DNA of 64,000 nucleotides from Paracyclopina nana (taxonomy: Eukaryota; Arthropoda; Copepoda; Cyclopoida; Cyclopettidae), in the NCBI GenBank assembly GCA_019096065.1, contig JAGUCH010000009.1, positions 134,001 to 198,000 of the forward strand. The letters run 5' to 3'. Under the pieces are notes generated by a model that saw only the letters and a program-made list of their open reading frames with translations, searched no databases and had not been told where the DNA came from. Below are positions 10,567 to 21,217 of this stretch, piece by piece. The translations under genes and the position numbers were made by a program. Position 1 is the stretch's first letter; every line of letters starts with the position of its first letter.

Positions 10567-13500
10567 TCACATAATAATTTGAGGTTCAGGTACCGAGTCC
10601 CCAATGGATTTGTGGGGCAACACTTTGCCCCCGTTGATGTAAATTTCGTCCTTCACAATCACATCTTCGCCCAAAACTGTGACATTCTCCATTCTCACCT
10701 GAAACAGCAGTTGGCCAATAATTAGTTAGGCGTCCGAGGCGGTGATACAATGACTCTGATCATTCGAGCGGAGCATTTACCGTCTGACCGTTCAAAATTG
10801 GACGGTGCGGATATCAAAAGTTTGTCTTATGAATTGATGAATTTTGTGGCTTAATGGGTATCGATGGAAAGCTTGAACCTTTGGACATCTTTTTTGTTTT
10901 CCGACAAAATGAAAAATATTATTATGAATTCCGCGTGACATCAAAAAATAAATGTCGCATCAGTTTTTTCGTGACAATTTGCTGGGTCGCCTTGGGAAAA
11001 TTAAATTTTCCCGGTGTTTTCCTCTTTCGATTGATTTTTTCTACTTTTACAAAAAAGACGGAAAAAGGCTCAATCTTTCCAACGATATCATTTAAAAGTC
11101 CTGTATTTTTTGAATATGCGACAAAAAGTTTCGATTCCCGTACCGTTCAATTTCGAACGGTCAGACTGTATATGAGTAACAAAACAATATTTAATTAAAA
11201 TAAATTATTAATACCCATCTGCCCACGTGGGATTTCCAGCCAATGATGCAGCTTTCCAGCCAGGAATGCGAGCAAATTCGAGCCCCTTTCAAAATTGTGC
11301 AGCGTTTAATGCAAACTCCATCCTCTATAACAACATCAGGCCCAATCGTCACATTTGGCCCAATTCTGCAATTTTCACCAATTTTCGCAGTTGGATCCTA
11401 CTCAAAAAATGCCATAAATAATGATGATAATTATCCATAAAAATGTAGTTTCTCACAACAATGACATTGCCATGGATGCAGGGGCCTTTGGCCAGGTTCT
11501 GGCCTTGGTTGGCCTTCAAATGGTCCAAGTACATGCACATGCCCACCAAAAAGTCCTTGGGCTGGCCGACGTCCATCCAGAAGCCTTGCAATTCGTGGCA
11601 AAACAGCTGGCCATCCTCGGCCATCTGTGGGAAAACCTCCTTTTCAATACTCGTGGGCTTCAGCTGAAAAAGTGCCAAAAAAAAATTCATTCAAGTCCCT
11701 TCGAGAAGATAATACACAGTGTTCCTGGTGAGGTTTTAGCCTAAACTTTCTCAACCAACTTTATATTATACATTTTCTGAAAGCTGTTGATGAGGGCATT
11801 CCAATGGTGTAAACCATAAAATCCCCTGTCGTAGCTTCCCATAACATACGAGTTTAAAAAACCGCTAGCGCTCTCATTTAGAAAGGTAGAGAAAAAATGC
11901 GCTACAATCTAAAATTGGAAAGTGAACATATTATATTTTATAAACATTTTTGATATCTGCTATGGTTTCGAAGTAACTGCACAATGCTAAATGACAACCC
12001 TTTCTCACCTTCCGCATGACAGAAATAACAAAAGTACATTGCAACTTAAGAATTACGTCCAAGTTCGATACTTTGTATAAAAATATAATATGTTCATTTC
12101 CCCATTTCAGAGGGGGTAATTGAAGCGCATTTTGTCTCTACCTTGTAAAATGAGAGCGCTAGCGGTTTTTTAAACTTGTATGTTATGGGAAGCTACGACA
12201 GGGGATTTCATTGTTTACACCATTGGAATGCCCTCATCAACAGCTTTCAGAAAATGTATAATATAAAGTTGGTCGAGAAAGTTTAGGCTAAAACCTCACC
12301 AGGAACACTGTGAATAGCAAATCACCTCGATTCTGTCCAGGATTGCAGTTGAGAAAATGTACATGCCCGCATTGATTTTGTTCGACACAAATTCCTGAGG
12401 CTTCTCCACAAACTTTTCAATTTGCCCGGACTTTGGGTCGAAAACGACCACTCCATACTTGCTTGGCTCCTCAACTTTGGTGACCTGCAACACATTTTTA
12501 TCAAGTGTCATTTGACGACATTTGCCACCTGTTCGCTTCAATCCGGATTTGAACAGCGAAAAGTCAAAGTATATTGGTAGGAATTGAGGATTACCACAAT
12601 GGTCCCTTCGCGGCCATGGCTCTTGTGAAATGCCACCATTTCCTTGAAGGGGAAGTTGCAAATGACATCCGAGTTGAGGACAAAAAAGGGCTCATCGTTC
12701 GAGGCCAGGACTTGTCGCGACAAGGCCAAAGGCCCCGCTGTGCCCAGGGGCTCCTTCTCATGGGCAAAGCTGATCTTGATGCCGAGTCTGGTGGCCTCCG
12801 AGGCCATCTCAACCTCCAAAGTCTCGGCATGATAGGACACAGCGAGGACAACCTGAAAGCGGTCAATCCGGATTTAGTGCTCAGTTCGAAGAGGAAAAGT
12901 CTGGCTAATTGAACAATCCTCAATTTTGACTTGGCCATTACATATCCATATTTTTGACTCATATCTTCAAATTATACTAAATACTTGACTTGGTCTCCGC
13001 TTTTATTCAACACTGAATCAAATTTGACCCAACTTGGATTCGACTTTGACGTAATTTAGGTTAGGTTAGGTTGACTCAATCATGGCCCATTTTTGACCCA
13101 ACTTGATTCAACTTTGACTTATATTTGACTAAGCTCGAATTCAACTTTGACTTATTTTTTACTCAAATAGAACTCAACTTTGATTCGACTTTGACGTAAT
13201 TTAGGTTAGGTTAGGTTGACTCAATCATGGCCCATTTTTGACCCAACTTGATTCAACTTTGACTTATATTTGACTAAGCTCGAATTCAACTTTGACTTAT
13301 TTTTTACTCAAATAGAACTCAACTTTGATTCGACTTTGACGTAATTTAGGTTAGGTTAGGTTGACTCAATCATGGCCCATTTTTGACCCAACTTGATTCA
13401 ACTTTGACTTATATTTGACTAAGCTCGAATTCAACTTTGACTTATTTTTTACTCAAATAGAACTCAACTTTGATTCGACTTTGACGTAATTTAGGTTAGG

Positions 13501-14022
13501 TTAGGTTGACTCAATCATGGCCCATTTTTGACCCAACTTGATACAACTTTGACTTATATTTGACTAAGCTCAAACTCAACTTGAGCTCATTTGTAACTCA
13601 AATTTGACCCAACTTTGATTCGACTTTGACGTAATTTAGGTTAGGTTAGGTTGACTCAATCATGGCCCATTTTTGACCCAACTTGATTCAACTTTGACTT
13701 ATTTTTGACTAAGCTCGAATTCAACTTTGACTTATTTTTGACTCAAATAGAACTCAACTTTGATCAAGGCTTTAAATAATACCTGAGTCACTCCGGCATC
13801 GACCAAGGCTTCAATTTGATGCAATAACATTGGCTTGTTGGCGAATTCCACCAAAGGCTTCGGCCTTGAGAGTGTCAAAGGCCGCAGCCTCGTTCCATAG
13901 CCCCCAACCAAGATCAAGGCCTTCATATTTGTCAGCTTTTCCTCTGAAAAAACAAAGCAATGATTAAAAACAATTTAAAGCTAGGCAAACTTTTTTTGCT
14001 TACCATGAATTGTTACCCCCAT
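10567..14022 (-). CDS. GMPPB: mannose-1-phosphate guanylyltransferase beta
   Basis: Cytosolic enzyme making GDP-mannose from GTP and mannose-1-phosphate for N-glycans, O-mannosylation and GPI anchors. Exons on the minus strand: 14022-14004, 13943-13783, 12852-12595, 12484-12326, 11663-11457, 11397-11215 and 10698-10567. All junctions are GT-AG and in phase. The internal ATG at 13926 gives 360 residues, the length I know for human GMPPB. An in-frame upstream ATG at 14022 in a 19-nt exon adds 12 residues (MGVTIHEEKLTN). Seen: nucleotide-binding [11 protein letters not shown], then LVEFANKPM, catalytic-site [22 protein letters not shown] and [13 protein letters not shown]-terminal hexapeptide beta-helix ([20 protein letters not shown]) precedes the conserved SVPEPQIIM end. 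The gene looks intact. Introns 1 and 5 are 60 and 59 nt; introns 2, 4 and 6 are expanded by repeats. Confidence 0.95.
10729..10776 (+). repeat. SINE tail fragment in GMPPB intron 6
   Basis: It reads gttaggcgtccgaggcggtg, then gatcattcgagcggagc. This matches the dispersed SINE tail motif, and it abuts the left end of the MITE at 10780. Confidence 0.45.
10780..11168. mobile_element. TA-flanked MITE, 389 bp (Tc1/mariner-like)
   Basis: The ends are inverted repeats: ccgtctgaccgttc at the left, and cagtctgaccgttc when the right end is reverse-complemented. They are imperfect over about 45 nt. TA dinucleotides flank both sides (10778-10779 and 11169-11170), as expected for Tc1/mariner-type insertion. 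No transposase is encoded. It lies in GMPPB intron 6. A fragment of the same family lies at 19.32-19.45 kb. Confidence 0.75.
11715..12312. mobile_element. foldback element, 598 bp, with 4-bp AATA target duplication
   Basis: The left arm starts CACAGTGTTCCTGGTGAGG and the right arm ends with its reverse complement. The arms are nearly perfect over about 165 bp and continue imperfectly to about 230 bp. AATA flanks both sides (11711-11714 and 12313-12316). There is no coding capacity. It occupies almost all of GMPPB intron 4, ending 13 nt from the splice donor. The superfamily is unassigned. Confidence 0.8.
13051..13775. repeat. 145-bp satellite with embedded TTAGG triplets
   Basis: Unit starts at 13051, 13196, 13341, 13486 and 13631, an exact 145-bp period. 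Each unit begins gtaatttaggttaggttagg and carries three TTAGG repeats, followed by ttgactcaatcatggccc. The array fills GMPPB intron 2 and ends beside the first long coding exon. Confidence 0.93.
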
Positions 14023-15256
14023 TTTTTAAATATTAGTTCTAATTTTTGTTTTTCAACTACAAAAACAGAAAAGCAACAGAAATGGTTAGAAATAAACAAA
14101 AGCGGATTTTTCCGCCAAATCAACGGGATGTTTACCTGCTTTGCTGGAGAATTTTGAGCTTTGACAAGATTTTTCACGCAAACTGTCACATCTATTTAAA
14201 GGCTCTCATAGAACTGTCAAACTTTTTAAGCCACGTAAGGAATTTTGTTTTGGCCTGCAAAAACGGATCGAATCAAGTCGAGCCACAATTTTATTTCATC
14301 AGCCAAGGAAAACAAAAACATTTAAAACGAAAACAACAATAAACATTATAATTATAAGATAAAATAGATCATAAATGCGCTTTTAAATAAAATAAAGTTG
14401 GAGTGAAACAGTTGTTATATTAATGTACATTTTTAAAGTGGCCTTAAATTTGTTATCTCGGAGTGCTTGCTTCGTGTCTTTATTTTCGGGTGATTTGGCG
14501 GTAAAATTCAAATTTCTTTCAGCTAACAAAGCAACTGTTTTCCTTTGGATATGAATAATAACTATAACAAAAATGACTTTTTAGATAAAAGCAGGTCACA
14601 TTCAAGCAAAAATTCGTTTTTTCAGCCTAATGCTAATTACTATATATATTCATGACCAAATTAAGCTCGATTTTTACTTTACAAAATTTGCTCAGCTATT
14701 TTATTAACTTGTGCTATAAATTGTTTACATATATAAATATATATTATATTGTAGGTTTAGTTGAGTAAATACTTAAGCTTTCAAAATGACTATATAACAA
14801 TGATTATTAGACAATGTCATGCCATTTCCCAAATGGTAAATTGTTGTCAAATCGCCAATTTGACAAAGATCTCTGAATAAAAAAATATAGCATTGCCTCA
14901 ATTGTGTCAAATCAAACAGGTGCATTTTCAACTTCAACAAATGATCATTGAATAAAGGTTGAGTTGCACTCAAAATAAAATGTTGCGCTAAACGCAATTA
15001 AAAATTTCACAAATATGACATTATTGGATCAAAAACTAAAATGCGCGAAAAATGAATTTTCAGCATCATACTATTGTAATAATTGCACCTTTCAAAAGAG
15101 AGCGCTCTGCAAAATTGTCATTAAAAATTGTGCGCACTTTCCCATGGATTGTCTAGCTATTCTTGTGTTGTCCAATTCAAGATTATCTTACTTATCAATG
15201 CAATGCTTTTTGACCTTTTAAGATAAGCCAGTATTCAGTGCATCACACGATTTCTC
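14023..15256. other. intergenic region between divergent GMPPB and NERD-helicase genes
   Basis: AT-rich, with no ORF of coding character and no strong repeat. Because the flanking genes diverge, it presumably contains both promoters. No core promoter element stands out. Confidence 0.4.
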
Positions 15257-18200
15257 ATGCAAAAAAGCATGGATACTTGCGCAAAGTATGGACTTTGCGA
15301 CATTTTAGGCCTTTCAGATTTTGAACTAATGCCAGGTGAGCCCAAGCTCAAAGAGTGTTTAAAGTTCGACAAAAAGGACAAATATCAGCAAAAGAAGACA
15401 AAACTATTCAGTGACAACCTCAAAAAGTTCTATCTTGGTTATGGAGGGAAGCCATTGAGCAGCATCGATGAGGCTGCCACTGAACTACTCAAAAGAGATT
15501 ACCCTCAGCTTGCAGGTAAGATTTATTAGGTGATAAGTGATCAACCTGCAATTTCGCCATCTCCTCTAATTCTCATGTTCAGAGGGCAGCTAACAAACAT
15601 TATGATAAGAAAATGGGATGAATCAATCGTTTTTTCTTATTGCCAAAGTTGAAACTTTTTTGGCTGCTGAAAGAGTTTATCTATTTATATATGTAAACAA
15701 TTTATAAAACAAGCTAATAAAATAGCTGAGCAAAAATTGAGTGGCAACTTTGCGGGCTCGAGCTTGCAAGAGCCAAGTGATGCTACGAGAGCTTGGGTTG
15801 ATCGACTAAAAATTGTGCATTTTGAATTTGGCACTTTTGGGAGCTCAAAGGTGTCTTTGATCAAGTTTTGTCTGGTACCTCTGATAGAGACTCTTCTATT
15901 AAGCTTAGCTCAGCTTAGCAGAAGAGTACAATGGTCAGTCCTAATAAAGAAATGATTCTAACTAAAATATTTTTGCTAAATGAGTAGCTCAGTCATGGTT
16001 CCATACAAGATGCATTTTTTCTCCTTTTTTTGCAATGCACAGCCAGTGGCTCAAACTCAAAATGCCTTCTGGACGCGCACGGGACAAAAAACTCGCGAAA
16101 TAGTAGGAGTCATTCAATTCAATTCGATTCCAATTTCCAATCAAAAGTTATGGATGTCCAAAAAATGGGGCGTGACTAAATAGGGCAAGCAAGGGCAAGC
16201 AAGGGCAAGCAAGGGCAAGCATGGGCAAGCATAGGCAAGCAAGGGCAACCTGGGCAAGCTAGGATAAACTAGGGCAAGCCTGGGCAAGCAACCGCAATAC
16301 AATATGGAACAAACATTTTAAGATGGTTTTTTTCATCAAAATTCAACCCAAGTAGATAGATATATAACAATGCCCAAAGGGAGGGATGCTTGTCAAATTG
16401 GCCTTTTATTAGCACTTTCAACACATATAACTTGACCTTTGGGCAAGCAAACACATGGGCTGGCTTTTGACAGTAGCTGCTCTGTCAGGGGTCTGAGGCA
16501 GAGCCAAAGAAGCCCTTGCTTGCCCTTGCTTGCCCTTGCTTGCCCAATTTAGACACACCGCAAAAAATGGCCAAAAATGGCTATTCTACCATTTTTCTTT
16601 TTGACCCACTGTGCAATGGGATTTACCTTTTGGACAATATCATTGTGTCTGGTCAAACAGAGGAGTAACACACCTTATAAAATACTCAATAGTCAATTGA
16701 TAAAGTAAAAGGTCAGAGCTTTTATATAAGTGTAGTTGAATAAACTGAGACGAATTGGTAAACTGAATTATACATTGCTTTCCATCATAAAAAAATGTTT
16801 CCTTGATTTTCAGAACCAACATTGGGCAACTTTGGTCAGATTTTTGTGCCAGAGAACTTCTTGACCAAATGTCCAAAGCTTGTGGACTATGAGGCTATAG
16901 AATGTCTCCAGAAATTTCTCCGCAACCTTGATGATATCCAAAAAAAGGCAAAGACAATGTCAGAGCGAGAATTTGATATGGAATTAGCTGAGAGTAATCT
17001 AGAAGAGACTGAAAAGCAAGTCTGGAAAGGCCTCTTTGACATGGGCAAAAGTGAACAAGCTGAGGAGTTTTTTAAGGACATGAAACAAGCCTACCAAAAT
17101 GAGAACTATGATGGAATGGTGGAACAGCTCAAAGGTGTCTCTTCAATCGAATCAGACCAGATATTTGAAAATTTGAAAATTGGTTGGAGGAGGGAAAATG
17201 ACATGGCAAAAAGGCTGAAACCTGAAATTGAGACAGCAGAAGGTGAAAGGCCTGAAAGGATTGTCTATGAAGCCTTGAAAAAGCACTACAAGGAAATGAG
17301 CCATGACATTATTGTTATTCACAGCTTGTATTTCTTGACCTTAAACCTGGAAGACACAAGAAAAAAGTCTGCTGAAGAAAAAGACTTCATTGCCATCAAT
17401 TGGACACAAAAGACCATCACCATCATTGAAGCAAAGAACATGCTTGGCACTGATCCCATGCAGGTAAACTATTTTTTAAGTGATCAGATAATATTTAAAC
17501 ACTGTGTGCCTTATTTACAGGACGGCAAATGTTCAATTAAGAAAGTAGCAGAGCAACTTAAAGGCACAAAAGAGCTACTGACCAAATGGTTTGGTGCAGA
17601 TCTAACCAAAGGATGGAAGGTTGAGGCTTTGACTTACGCTGACAAAGAAAAGGAGGGCCTCAGCTTTTGTGGCAAGTGCAGCAACTTCATAATGATTGGT
17701 AAAGATGATTTGGCCAGCAAGCTGAGAAGAGCAGCACATGCCAATGAAGTCCAAAATGAAGATGTGCCAGCTGAACAGCTCCAGGTACTTGCAAAGTACT
17801 TGATATTTTGTGCTAGCGCAACTCCAAGCCCAGTGCCCATGATATTTGCCCAGAAATCTTTGGAAGCTCTTGAAGAAGCAGGTTCTGTTGAAAATGTAAA
17901 AACCTGGCTGTGCTGGACTCCAGGACAAATGAGCATCTTGGAAGAAGAGCGTGTTATGTTTGACTCTTCATACTCAACAGGGAAGACACTCCTGATGGTT
18001 GACAAGGCTAAATCATTGGCAGGACAAGGATCACGCGTGCTTTTCATCATCACCATGTATAGCGATGTGAGCCTACTGCTTATCTGGATTCAAGAAGTAG
18101 TCTTTAAGGGCCTAGAAAATGTCACTGTGAAAGGCATGAAAAATGCAGAATCAATTGATGATCTGAAAGATCAGTGGCTACCCTGCTTTGAAGGCTACCA

Positions 18201-21200
18201 AGCAGTTTTCATCGATGAGTTTTGCTGTCCTGTTGTTTTCAAAGATCAAAAACAAGTTGACCAATTCAACATTGATTTTTTGCAAAAAATCAAATGCAAT
18301 CATATTTGGATCATGGTGCGATCAACACTGCAGTTGTACCCATTCAACAATTATGAAGTTTGGGAATCAAATGGTTTTGTCTGGCCCAGGAGAATGTATA
18401 AACCACTAAGGAACACCAGGCAAATTGTGGAAGCAGCAAAAAGAGAAAAAAATTCTCTGTGGTCTCACCGAATACCTCACAAAGGTAACATTTGCCCCTG
18501 AGCACTTTCATCAATTACATACCTGCATGTTACAATCAACATAGCACTGAATAAGTGTATTTTAAGATCTTGTTTGGCCACAGAACTTGCAAAGTTGGGT
18601 GGCCAAATCTAGCATTGAATTTCTCATCCAAAAACTGAATTGAGATTTGGAACCCCCTAATTCTTTTTCCATCCTTCACCATCTTCTTCTGCACTTTTGG
18701 AAGAATAATGACTGTGAATATAGATTCAAAGGTGAAAGACCCTATTTGCTTTCCTTGTTGTAGATGCTAAAACTAGAAGACGTCTAAGAACTCTCCTACT
18801 TAAGCTCACACAATTCCAACAATACCCACAAGGCACACAGCCAACACAAAATATATAACAAAATACTCACAAAAAGGGGAAAAATAAGGGAGGAATTATT
18901 TTGATTGCTATTATTTTGAAACCTCTAGTTTGTTCTGAGCAATACAAAGAATAACGTTTTCATCAAATTTAAAAAGTAAAGGTGTAAATGAGTAGTTTTC
19001 AAAAGGCTTTTTTGATATTGCCAACATTAAGGCAATTACATGGTTGTGGGCCTAAAATATAGTTAGGTATTAAAAATGTAAGTACTCCTGAAATGGATGA
19101 GCAAATATAACTTTAAAACATGTTAACAAAAAAGTTTATGTTGCTTATTTTTTTATTCTGCCAAGCACTTCTTGCAAATTAGTAGTCACTAGTTCAACTG
19201 TATGAACTATTACCCACTCCTGTAGATCAATCAGGAATCAAAAATCATGTAAATTGTACATTCGGAACTTGTGAACTGCTCAGCCATCTCAGCTAATAGT
19301 AATAATATTTTTCATTTTGTCAGAAAACAAAAAAAGATGCCCAAAGGTTCAAGCTTTCCAATGACGCCTATTAAGCCACAAAATTCATGAATTCATAACA
19401 CAAACTTTTGATTCCCGCACCGTCCAATTTTGAACGGTCAGACGTTATATATATATATATATATATATATAGTATATATAATGTAAACATAAATATATGT
19501 AATTGCAGTGAGAGGCTTGGATTTACTTAATTTAGCTATTAATTGCGAAAAGCTTGTCTTGAGCTTAGATTAATGCTACAAAGTCGGTTCAGATGGCGCT
19601 AGTTGCATTCTGAAATAACTCTGTTTGTGGGCTTTTTTCGGAATCAAACGGCCCATTGCGGGATCTGTCATCCGTTAGCACACACAATGAGCGAGGTTGA
19701 AACGCCGGCCCGCGTTGATGAAATCACGCACCCGCTTTTATTTGCGCCCAAATTATGACATCATTTTGATCTGAAGTGCCCTCTGTGTACGAGTGCAGCG
19801 CCATCTAGATATGATTTAGCATTAATCAAAGCTTGAAGCAAGCTTTTCCCAATTGGAACCTGTTAAAAATGTATTTTGTTCAAAAGAAATTCTAGGTTTA
19901 AAAATTCGTTTAGAAATGTAATAAACCACAGACTGAGATTTTTAATCAAATTCAAGCCAAAAAACCATTTAGAACTGTAAACAAACAGCTGACTTTGATT
20001 TTTTAAAAGTTATTGCCAAAAATATCATATGGAGAATGTAAATAAACAGCTGACTCTGATTTTTTTCAAATTCTAACCGAAAATGTCAAGTGAGAAAGGT
20101 AATTAAGCAGCTAACCTTTCTTTTTTTTAGAATCTTTGTTCAAAATTCATTTAGAAATGTAAAAAATCAGCTGAACTTTACTTTTCTCTTCTCATTCTAA
20201 CCGGAAAAATGTCACCTCTACTCTGATTGTTCAAAAAATTACAAAAATTACAAAAAGAAACACTTCATTTTACTCAGTAAAAACTATGCCATAATTTGGG
20301 CCGTATTTCTTAGTGTTACTATAGTGTTATATTGATGAAAAAACTGGTTTTTTTTGCATTTTAGTGTTCATTATGCATTTTAGTAGTTTGTCATGCTTGT
20401 CCCACATTTTAGTGCATCCCACCTTCAGACCCTTAGATCTTAAAAATATGGTTGTAGATTGTAAAACATCCTATGCATTTTAAAATGTAGACCAAAATTC
20501 AGTTTCCATTTGTGTACAGGTCATTCAATACAAGACTGGAATGTAAACCAATTGGAATTGGGTACCAACTTGGTGAATGGTCCATCAGTCTTTGAAGTCA
20601 AAACCATGGAAGAAGCCATGAAGAAATTGAGTGACTTGAATATGAAAGGTGCTCTCATGGCAGTGCCCAGTGATTTCAAAGAATTCTTCCAGAAAAACAT
20701 TTACCCAGAATTGCAGAAGAATCAAACTGGAAGGCAACTTTTGTCCTTGCTAGAAGAAAATCCCAATATTGAATCCATTCGCAATTGGGTCACAAATGAG
20801 GAGAAAAGTTGTGATCTCATTGCATTGCAAGACAATCTCATTGGATTTGAGTCCAATGTCGTTGTCACAATTGGAAGATCAAGAAATTGCATGATGAGAG
20901 CAAAAATTATCCTCATTGTGGTAGACAATGAAAAAATCAAAGCTGAATATTTCTTTCAATCCCTCAATGCAACCAAGCGACATTTAGATGAATTAGAAGA
21001 TGAAATTCAGCATGGAATCATTGACAAGGATCAGTACTGGCGTATGGTAGATCTTAGATTTCTGGCAAAACCGTCCAGGAGGGAGCTAAAAAATAATCCT
21101 CATTTTCAAGAAATGGAAAATGAATGGAATCAAATTGAAAAAAGGCTCAAAGTGCTCGAAGAAAAGTATATCAAAGCCCTCAAAGAGCAACAGGCTCTGA

Positions 21201-21217
21201 TGGAACAAGTCAAATAA
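15257..21217 (+). CDS. NERD-like nuclease / SF1-helicase-like protein
   Basis: Four exons: 15257-15515, 16814-17463, 17521-18484 and 20520-21217. Phases agree (1,0,1), giving 856 residues. Residues 230-300 resemble a NERD/PD-(D/E)XK nuclease: E234 in PERIVYEAL, then EKDFIAIN with D277, then TIIEAKN with E292 and K294. From residue 435 an SF1-type ATPase follows: Q motif TPGQMSIL (Q439), Walker A STGKTLLM (K458), Walker B AVFIDEF (D535-E536), motif IV PLRNTRQIVEAA (R603), motif V-like DNLIGFESNVVV and motif VI-like MMRAKIILIVV (R751). Motif III (normally GDxxQ) is degraded and the first glycine of Walker A is replaced. The C-terminus is a charged coiled coil. The role is inferred as nucleic-acid cleavage or remodelling, possibly antiviral or anti-transposon. 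Intron 2 (57 nt) has no stop and stays in frame if retained. I do not recognise a named orthologue. Confidence 0.75.
16165..16562. mobile_element. inverted-repeat element with gggcaagcaa subterminal arrays
   Basis: A 10-bp array (GGGCAAGCAA) at about 16184-16290 is mirrored by its reverse complement at 16512-16548. The homology extends outward through ctaaat on both sides. The spacer holds no gene. It lies in intron 1 of the NERD-helicase gene, and its size (about 0.4 kb) is close to the MITEs nearby. The ends are approximate. Confidence 0.45.
19322..19446. mobile_element. MITE fragment, same family as 10780-11168
   Basis: Shares long stretches with the reverse complement of the left end of the 389-bp MITE, including aaaggttcaagctttcca and ccgtccaattttgaacggtc. 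Only one terminus is present. It lies in intron 3 of the NERD-helicase gene, followed directly by a (TA)n run. Confidence 0.65.
19446..19470. repeat. (TA)n microsatellite
   Basis: About 12 uninterrupted TA units directly after the MITE terminus. Confidence 0.9.
19870..20215. repeat. diverged tandem repeat, about 80-bp unit
   Basis: Four to five copies containing aatgtaaacaaacagctgac followed by a tttgatttttt run, in intron 3 of the NERD-helicase gene. Copies differ by many substitutions. The rest of the intron (18485-19320) shows no exon. Confidence 0.6.

Noticed and set aside
10854..11198. 114-codon ORF as a transposase
   Set aside because: It lies inside a 389-bp MITE and shows no DDE/D motifs.
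13051..13650. TTAGG runs as a telomere
   Set aside because: Only three repeats per 145-bp unit, and they sit inside a GMPPB intron.
15257..21217. Bacterial contamination as the source of the nuclease-helicase gene
   Set aside because: Three spliceosomal introns with agreeing phases and local base composition indicate a resident gene.
20510..21217. Separate gene starting at 20510
   Set aside because: There is an AG acceptor just inside it (exon starts 20520), its phase matches the exon ending at 18484, and it supplies the missing helicase motifs V-VI.
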